Positions 56,941 through 64,000 of a stretch of 64,000 nt of DNA are shown piece after piece (the stretch's first letter is position 1; the number at the start of each line of letters is the position of its first letter). This stretch comes from Mimachlamys varia. Its lineage: Eukaryota > Mollusca > Bivalvia > Pectinida > Pectinidae. The position numbers were made by a program, and so were the translations under genes. Where the stretch lies: the NCBI GenBank assembly GCA_947623455.1, contig OX392538.1, forward strand, positions 35,324,001 through 35,388,000. The letters run 5' to 3'. The notes under the pieces are model-generated. The model made no database searches, was not told the origin of the DNA, and worked only from the letters and a program-made list of their open reading frames with translations.

Positions 56941-59900
56941 TCTATCAATCGACTAGACCTTCTTCCGAAAACACAACAAACAGTAACCAAATACTAAGTA
57001 TATAACACGTGCATGGTGACAAACGTTCAGCAGTTCTGTATATATACGTATATACAGACAAACAGAAAGGAGAAAGGGAAGGAGGGAAGGAAAAAGTATA
57101 TATATTGTATATATTAATTTAATAATTAAGGACTTTGATTCAACAATTTCATATTTAAGCAGTTAGCTATTGTTTAAACAATATTATATATAGATTGTAC
57201 AGATTTGGTTAGTAAAGTTGTTTTTGTTTGAATTTCGAATCTTCCGTGTTAATGACACAGCCAATATAATATTTTGATTATACTTATATGCTGTGTATTT
57301 TTATCACCCTCTGTAATCAAAATATTTAATCAAGAGCACGATTTATGCTCTGAAAGACAAACCCAATAGGTATAAAAAGGGTTAAACAGTATAATGCAAT
57401 GACTACCTATAAAATAATTTCAAAATCATATTAATGATAATTATATTATATTCGTATTTGTAGATTCCTAAATCTAAATATATAATTGATTAAAATATAT
57501 AATAAAATATTAAATTTAAAATCAACTGGTTCTTAGTCTAAAGCTAACTAACTGTATCAATTATAAAACACTGAAATATCGTTCCTTATTTATTCTTGAA
57601 TTAGTCACATTAAAACTATCCTGAACATAAACTACACTTCTAAACGTCTCATCGAGTAAATAGTTTCTTTTATCTTTTTCTTGAAAAATGTATTTTTAAT
57701 TTAAATTAGTCTGACGGTTGTCAAAGGAAAACAAACATTAATCAGATTTTTTTTCTCTCTCTGATAAAAAAACCCTCCACAACTAGAGAAACCTTTGAAA
57801 ATACCTCATATGTTCCTGCTTATTCGCCGTTACGAAGTATGGCATTAGTTAAAGAAAGGTAGCCGGGATATATATGTATGCTGTGTTTCTCACTGGTTAA
57901 TGATCTCAGACCAGCCAGCCTTACCTATATATACTGTTAGCTCGCCTCGTGGTTAAAAGCCACACACGCGTTCGACCCCACAAATGGAAAAATCGACATT
58001 ATGTAAATTTTTAAAATCACAAGCCGTTGCTCCGTGTGTATAAAGTCTAAACGCGCTGGGTCTTGATATGCTCAACCAACGAAGAAACCCATTACAAAGA
58101 TAAACCCCACATATAAAAATGTATATATGTATGTATATCGCGTCAGTATTGAGCCTCTCGCAAAAGCTTTCATAAAGTAGTATCGGAGGGCTTTTCATGG
58201 TCGAGCACTCCAACGGCTTATTATCTCAAATTCCCTCCATTTAATAGCAATGTCATTTATCATGTTAGTATTCTGTGTTATGGAAATCTCGAGGATGAAA
58301 GTTAAGCCAGGCTGCCATTTTATGTAGCGTAGAAACCTGTGGAGGTTCTAATGCACTACTTTGGCACAGCGGAGGGCGAACAACATACATAGAGAGTGAG
58401 CAAGAGAGTAAATCGCCTGTCAGGTTGGTAAACTAACACAAGGAATTGACGCTCAGTGTTAAGTCTTAGCTGATTGAGACGTTGATGAGTTATATATAAT
58501 AAGTTTTTCATTCTCAGCTTTTAAAGATTACATTTTTGCATATGATAATGTTGCATGTGTTCGCCTTTTGGGATTTCATAATTAGAAGCTATAAAAGATA
58601 TATATATATGCAGTTTCATACATATCTCTGATTTGGGATCGGGATATCTGACCTTTAACGGGGGTGTTTTCTGTTTTATTTCTGACACTTGTCAAAACGA
58701 TCCATCCACTTTTATCCATTTACTAAGCGTATAGTCCATCTTATGGTGTTGCTAGTCAGATCAAATTGATGATGTATAGTGTTATCTTTAGAATGTTGCA
58801 TGATGGGTTTTACGGAAGTGAAATATATTCGCAATTATCACATTATCTTATTTTGAATCCAGATTTCCTTGTATCTCATTTCTGGACTACCTGTTCAGTT
58901 ATCTTAACGTTAAATTTCTCTACAGTGATAATTTCTTATATATTATTTTCTTTCGATTTAAACAGTATTATTAAATTTATTCTTTAGTCATAGTGTAACT
59001 ACATTATTTTTGGATACCACGGTTCATATTAGTCGAACTTCCTCCACTGAAATGAACACAGAGCTTTGGCTGATTTTGCATCAATATGAGTCTTTGGGCC
59101 TATCTAGCCAAGAAAGTTTGGGCCATTTTTTAAAACCATGGGCCAACATTTTTATGACTGTAAAACACCGTTATGAATACTGTATATAAGAAATGTTATC
59201 AGAAAAACAGAAGAAATAGAAAAAGACAAATAAGTAAGAAATACAGAAAAAACAGGATTATACCATACCAATGAAATGCTGAATTAAGAAATGAGATACT
59301 AATTGTACAAAATACACCGACAATTAAAGCTTCGTTTCAAGAATTGAGGTGCAGATTTCAACCTAACTTCATGTCAATTTTCAAGATGTTAAGAATCATT
59401 TTAGTCTTTTAACGATGATAAAGATTATTTTTAGAAATAAAATACATTGTCCATTTGAAAAGTGCCCGAATTCTACATTTCAAAGCGTGGAATTATTCAG
59501 GGCTGGATATCCAAATAATTCTATTCAGCCAAAAAAAAAGAGGAATAATAGTCCAGTCTTACCACAAATATTCTCATTTCCTTAACATTTACTACTAGAC
59601 CTGCACGTGCCGTACACGGACCTCGTATTGTGTGTACTAATATTAAAAACCAGCATGGACGTAAATTTGAAAATTCATGACGTTTAACGCGATTGGCAAT
59701 TTAATTTTTTCCGGACGAAACATATCGATTGTTGGTTCCGCATTTTAGTGACGCCCTCGTAAACCAAACCCAATTATCGCGGCGCTCCGATAAATAGCGC
59801 TTTTCGGTGCTATTGTCAAATCCTTGGGGAGCGCTCTTGAGCTCCTAACATGCTGACAAAGTAATTTCAACGAAAGTTATGTTTTCAAACCATGAATTTC

Positions 59901-60450
59901 TCATTCTAGCTCAACAGAGAACTGGTTGTACGTCTTAATGTTGATGTGTACAGTTTTCCGGTAACAGGAACAAATTTACTTAAAATGACAATTTGTTATG
60001 ACTGTTAAAAAAAATAGAATTGTCACTTATAATAGCAATGATGAATTGATATGCATGTCGGGAATGAGAAAAAACGTAAAGTATTTGACGGATTAACGCT
60101 TTCACCTCCTAGAGTTCCACAATGAACTGTTTCAACCAATGAATTGGAAGAGTTCATATACGTTTCCAGGGATGAAAAGGTTTAAAACCGTAATTTTAAG
60201 TCCGAGCAAATTTCGACCTTTCTATCACAGTCGTAACATCTCGGGACTATTGTCAAATCTCGGGATATTGTTGATGGGCACAAATCTTCGGAAATCTACT
60301 CCCTCGAATACATACGCCTGAAAGCCATGCAGTAAATCACGACAAATTCGGAAGTCCTCGGGCTCTATCGATGAGAGGCTTCGAATATACACACATGTCT
60401 TCTTCGGTGTGACCATGGGCGCTCACAACATGTGATCCTCTATACATGCA
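56941..60450. other. Spacer left of the Polycomb exon, no supported gene
   Basis: AT-rich with GC-richer patches at about 57930-58230, 58300-58460 and 59590-59850. The last holds CGATTGGCAATTT (inverted CCAAT), ATCGCGGCGCTCCGATAAAT and GGGGAGCGCTCTTGAGCTCC. It is a reasonable place to look for the Polycomb gene's promoter or 5' UTR exon, but no TATA box or donor is convincing. Frames at 58766-58987 and 60139-60416 are unsupported. Confidence 0.4.
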
Positions 60451-61945
60451 TGTTTCTATTAGAAGGTCAATGTTTTTGTCAGAAGGTTGCTGTTAGTATC
60501 ACAAGGTCACTGTTGGTGTCAGAAGGTCAATGTTTGAGTAAGAAGGTCACTGTTAGTGTCAGAAGGTCATTGATTGTGTCAGAAGGTCATTGATTGTGTC
60601 AGAAGGTCTCTGTTAGTGTCAAAAGGTCACTTTTTCTGTCAGAAGGTCACTGTTAGTGTAAGAAGGTCACTGTTTCTGTCAGAAGTTCATTATTAGTGTC
60701 AGAAGGTCACTGTTTCTGTTAGAAGGTCACTGTTTCTGTCAGAAGGTCACTGTTTCTTTCAGAAGGTCACTGTTTCTGTTAGAAGGTCACTGTTTCTGTT
60801 AGAAGGTCATTGTTTCTGTTTGAAGGTCACTGTTTCTGTTAGAAGGTCACTGTTTCTGTTAGAAGGTCACTGTTTCTGTCAGAAGGTCACTGTTTCTGTC
60901 AGAAGGTCAGTGTTTCTGTCAGAAGGTCACTGTTTCTGTTAGAAGGTCACTGTTTCTGTTAGAAGGTCATTGTTTCTGTTTGAAGGTCACTGTTTCTGTT
61001 AGAAGGTCACTGTTTCTGTTAGAAGGTCACTGTTTCTGTCAGAAGGTCACTGTTTCTGTCAGAAGGTCACTGTTTCTGTCAGAAGGTCACTGTTTCTGTC
61101 AGAAGGTGACTGTTTCTGTTAGAAGGTGACTGTTTCTGTCAGAAGGTGACTGTTTCTGTCAGAAGGTCACTGTTTCTGTCAGAAGGTCACTGTTTCTGTT
61201 AGAAGGTCACTGTTAATGTCAAAAGGTCACTGTTAGTGTCAGAAGTTCATTATTAGTGTCAGAAGGTCACTGTTTCTGTCAGAAGGTCACTGTTTCTGTT
61301 AGAAGGTCACTGTTTCTGTCAGAAGGTCACTGTTTCTGTTAGAAGGTCACTGTTTGTGTCAGAAGGTCACTGTTTCTGTTAGAAGGTCACTGTTTCTGTC
61401 AGAAGGTCACTGTTTCTGTTAGAAGGTCACTGTTTCTGTTAGAAGGTCATTGTTTCTGTTTCTGTTAGAAGGTCACTGTTTCTGTTAGAAGGTCACTGTT
61501 TCTGTTAGAAGGTGACTGTTTCTGTCAGAAGGTGACTGTTTCTGTTAGAAGGTCACTGTTTCTGTTAGAAGGTGACTGTTTCTGTCAGAAGGTGACTGTT
61601 TCTGTCAGAAGGTCACTGTTTCTGTTAGAAGGTCACTGTTAATGTCAGAAGGTCACTGTTAGTGTCAGAAGGTCATTGTTAATGTCAGAATCGAAGGTCA
61701 CTGTTAGTGTCAGAAGGTCGCCGTTAGAGTCAGAAGGTCACTGTTTCTTTCAGAAGGTCACTGTTAATGTCAGAAGGTCAATGTTAGTGTCAGAAGGTCA
61801 CTGCTAGAGTCAGAAGGTCACTGTTTCTGTCAGAAGGTCACTGTTAGTGCTAGAAGGTTACTGTTGGTTTAAGAAGGTTGATTGTAAGTGGCAGAAGGTC
61901 GTTGTTAGTTTTAGAAAGTCGTTGTTTGTGTCAGAAGACCTTTTG
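60451..61945. repeat. 20-bp minisatellite (about 70 units) upstream of the Polycomb exon
   Basis: Tandem array of AGAAGGTCACTGTTTCTGTC-type units with an almost strict 20-bp period. Variants include final T for C, GGTGAC for GGTCAC, and TGTTAGTGTC for TGTTTCTGTC. Units are most uniform in the centre and diverge at both edges. A rare variant pair (GGTCAT unit followed by a TGAAGG unit) occurs at 60801 and again at 60961, so blocks of eight units (160 bp) have been duplicated. An irregular extra TTTCTG at about 61457 breaks the phase. Nearly every unit contains AGGTCA. The array ends about 220 bp before the coding exon. Confidence 0.97.
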
Positions 61946-62141
61946 TGCAAAGGTCCTTGTAAATGTCAAAAAGTTACTATTTGGGTGTCAGTGTAACTGT
62001 TTAAAGACATTCCGTAAGTTTAAAAGTATGTCTTTATTTTTGAAAATCGTTGTTTATGTATCAAGTGTTCCCTAGTATGGTGTAATACTTTTTATATACG
62101 AAGCTCAAGGTCAAAGTTCACGAGACTGATATCTAATGTTA

Positions 62142-62161
62142 TGTTTTTGGTTTGATCACAG
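62142..62161 (+). promoter_or_regulatory. Splice acceptor of the Polycomb RING exon
   Basis: A T-rich tract (atgtttttggtttgat) is followed by CACAG. The AG at 62160-62161 is one base ahead of the initiator ATG. This implies at least one upstream non-coding exon, so the 20-bp minisatellite to the left lies in the 5' intron unless the transcription start is very close. Confidence 0.75.
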
Positions 62162-62273
62162 ATGCACAGGACGACTCGGATTAAGATCACGGAACTCAAC
62201 CCCCACCTGATCTGTGTGCTTTGCGGGGGATACTACATAGACGCGGCTACCATTATAGAATGTCTGCACTCAT
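62162..62273 (+). CDS. BMI1: First coding exon of a Polycomb RING-finger protein (BMI1/PCGF4-PCGF2 type), partial gene
   Basis: The exon encodes 37 residues plus one base of codon 38, starting [16 protein letters not shown]. This is the invariant N-terminus of the BMI1/MEL18 family. The first RING zinc ligands are visible: C18 and C21 (C-V-L-C), then C34 and H36 (E-C-L-H-S). The remaining ligands would be in the next exon, outside the window. The ATG follows directly on an acceptor (pyrimidine-rich tract ending CACAG, AG at 62160-62161). The donor is GTAAGT at 62274-62279, leaving phase 1 after the first base of codon 38. Codons are GC-richer than the flanks. In the family, this protein pairs with RING1/RNF2 in Polycomb repressive complex 1, which monoubiquitinates histone H2A in chromatin. 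The residues V19, L20 and the I-I-E-C stretch look closer to BMI1 than to vertebrate MEL18, but molluscs may have one co-orthologue. Upstream UTR exon(s) are not located. Confidence 0.93.
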
Positions 62274-62279
62274 GTAAGT
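62274..62279 (+). promoter_or_regulatory. Splice donor of the Polycomb RING exon
   Basis: GTAAGT, a strong consensus donor. If read through, the frame meets TAA two codons later, which supports an intron starting here. The break falls between the serine codon and the expected phenylalanine codon of the RING. Confidence 0.9.
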
Positions 62280-62419
62280 AAACAATAACATTCGACATAC
62301 ATGTAGATTAAACGCCCTCACTTATAAGTCCTTTCTGATACAATCATGCATGTGTATTGCATGTGTATTATGACACATAGCTTAATATATATTAGATGCT
62401 TGTTTTGTTCGCATGAGGA

Positions 62420-63830
62420 CGGAGCCAAGAGAGACAAAAGCTAAGGTCATATGAGGACCGGTGTCTGGAGAGCCAGGGTCATATTAAGATGGGTGACTAT
62501 ATTGAGACATAACAGTTAGGGTTATATGAGGACGGGTGTCTAGGGAGACACAACAGCCAGGGTCATATGAGGGCGGGTACCTATGGATTACAACAACCAG
62601 AGTCATATGAGGACGGTTGTCTAGGGAGACACAACAGCCATGGTAATATGAGGACGGGTGTCTAGGGAGACACAACAACCAGGGTCATATGAGGACGGGT
62701 GTCTAGGGAGACACAACAACCAGGGTCATATGAGGGCGGATACCTAGGGAGATATAATAACAAGGGTCATATGAGGACGGGTGTCTAGAGAGACACAACA
62801 GCAAGGGTCATATGAGGACGGGTGTCTAGGGAGACACAACAGCCAGGGTCATATATATATATGAGGGCGGGTGTCTAGAGAGACACAACAGTCAGGGTCA
62901 TATGAGAATGGGTGTCTAGGGAGACACAGCAGCCATGGTCATATGAAGACGGGTGTATAAGGAGACACAACAGCCAGGGTCATATGAAGACGGGTTTCTA
63001 AGGAGACACAACAGCCATGGTCATATGAGGACGGGTGTCTAGGGAGACACAACAGTCAGGGTCATATGAGGACGGGTACCTAGGGAGATATAATAACCAG
63101 GGTCATATGAGGACGGGTACCTAGGGAGATATAATAACCAGGGTCATATGAGGACGGATGTCTAGGGGGACACAACAGCCAGGGTCATATGGGGATGGTT
63201 GACTAGGGAGACAGGACAGCCAGGGACATATGAGGACGGGTGTGTAGGGAGACACAACAGTCAGGGTCATATGAGGATGGTTGACTTGGGAGACAGGACA
63301 GCCAGGGACATATGAGGACGGGTGTCTAGGGAGACACAACAGCCAGGGTCATATGAGGATGGTTGACTAGGGAGACAGGACAGCCAGGGACATATGAGGA
63401 CGGGTGTCTAGGGAGACACAACAGTCAGGGTCATATGAGGACGGGTGTCTAGGGAGACACAACAGCCAGTGTCATATGAGGATGGTTGACTAGGGAGACA
63501 GGACAGCCAGGGACATATGAGGACGGGTGTGTAGGGAGACACAACAGTCAGGGTCATACGAGGATGGTTGACTAGGGAGACAGGACAGTCTAGGGTAGAC
63601 AGGACAGCCAGGGAAATATGAGGACCGGTGTCTAGGGAGACAAAGAGCCAGGGTCATATGAGGATGGGTGTTTAGGGAATTTCAACAACTAGAGTCATTT
63701 GATAACGGGTGTCTAGGGTAGACAGGACAGCCAGGGAAATATGAGGACCGGTGTGTAGGGAGACAAACAGCCAGGGTCATATGAGGATGGGTGTCTAGGG
63801 AGACAGAAAAGTCAAGGTAATATGGAGGTT
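62420..63830. repeat. About 41-bp minisatellite in the intron after the Polycomb exon
   Basis: About 34 units of 40-41 bp, built around GGTCATATGAGGACGGGTGT followed by a CTAGGGAGACACAACAGCCA-like half. Between about 63183 and 63590 a second unit type (GGATGGTTGACTAGGGAGAC then AGGACAGCC) alternates with the first, giving an ~82-bp higher-order repeat. A (TA)n slip is seen near 62852-62860. The array begins about 150 bp after the donor. Short minus-strand open frames here are products of the periodicity. Confidence 0.97.
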
Positions 63831-64000
63831 GTCTGGGAAGGCCATGCGAGGTTCGATGACCAAGAAGGCACCGTCAGAAAAAGAAAGTAGAAAGAAAAGA
63901 TAAAAGACAGAAAATATAGGAAACGAAAATTGAAAATATAGGAAACTAAAAGAATCCAAAGTTTGCAGCAGCTCGATTTCAACCATTGAATGGTAAATTG
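63831..64000. other. Purine-rich intronic tail, no gene seen
   Basis: After the minisatellite the sequence becomes A/G-rich, with GAAAG/AAAGA runs and a short duplicated AAAATATAGGAAAC motif at about 63912 and 63934. No exon resembling the second half of a RING is visible before the window ends. Confidence 0.6.

Noticed and set aside
60451..61945. CRISPR-like regular array
   Set aside because: Units are continuous 20-bp tandem copies with no unique spacers, in an animal genome with no cas genes.
62162..62273. Other PCGF paralogues (PCGF1, 3, 5, 6)
   Set aside because: The N-terminal [16 protein letters not shown] and the C-V-L-C-G-G-Y spacing fit the PCGF2/PCGF4 group; the other paralogues differ in this region.
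62484..63339. Minus-strand frames in the 41-bp array
   Set aside because: Repetitive peptides made by the minisatellite; on the opposite strand to the Polycomb gene and in its presumed intron.

Overview
The window looks like nuclear DNA of an invertebrate animal, most likely a marine mollusc and probably a bivalve. It is AT-rich (roughly two thirds A+T by eye). It has one clear intron-flanked animal coding exon and dense non-autonomous repeats: tRNA-headed SINEs with a Meta-type core motif, small inverted-repeat transposons, minisatellites, and debris of a Penelope-like or related retroelement. Nothing suggests bacterial, organellar or viral genome organisation. The mollusc assignment is an inference from repeat style, not proof.

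Only one host protein-coding feature is well supported: the first coding exon of a Polycomb RING-finger gene of the BMI1/PCGF4-PCGF2 type (62162-62273, + strand). It has a good acceptor, a good donor and the first half of the RING. The rest of that gene lies beyond the right edge. Its 5' UTR exon or exons and promoter lie at unknown positions to the left. Two large minisatellites bracket the exon: a 20-bp-unit array at 60451-61945 and a ~41-bp-unit array at 62420-63830. The first carries an AGGTCA nuclear-receptor half-site in almost every unit.

Layout. 1-3,690: AT-rich DNA with 3' tail fragments of one retroelement family and an old SINE. 3,690-5,425: 44-46-bp minisatellite. 5,426-10,560: mostly unique AT-rich DNA with more tails. 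10,560-11,770: 31-bp minisatellite. 11,771-19,250: featureless AT-rich DNA with a near-perfect palindrome (15,814) and a foldback element (17,690-18,090). 19,250-21,160: retroelement tail, degenerate ~100-bp tandem repeat and a pogo/Tigger-like MITE. 25,575-31,175: the retroelement family again, including the one copy with a recognisable, broken reverse transcriptase (29,585-30,434), plus SINEs and a local duplication. 31,600-34,275: nested hairpin element, two copies of a TTAA-target MITE and a chimeric SINE. 35,600-43,400: relatively GC-richer, low-repeat DNA with an E-box cluster, one plausible promoter/first exon (38,899-39,075) and further possible regulatory or exon sequence. 43,400-56,000: AT-rich spacer with SINEs, CRE-like duplications and an isolated 51-bp direct repeat. 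55,920-56,940: nested hAT-like MITE and a dimer-headed SINE. 56,941-60,450: spacer. 60,451-64,000: the Polycomb exon between its two minisatellites.

Most open frames in the window (60-250 codons) are not convincing genes. The longest, on the minus strand at about 10.9-11.7 kb and 3.8-4.8 kb, are products of minisatellite periodicity.
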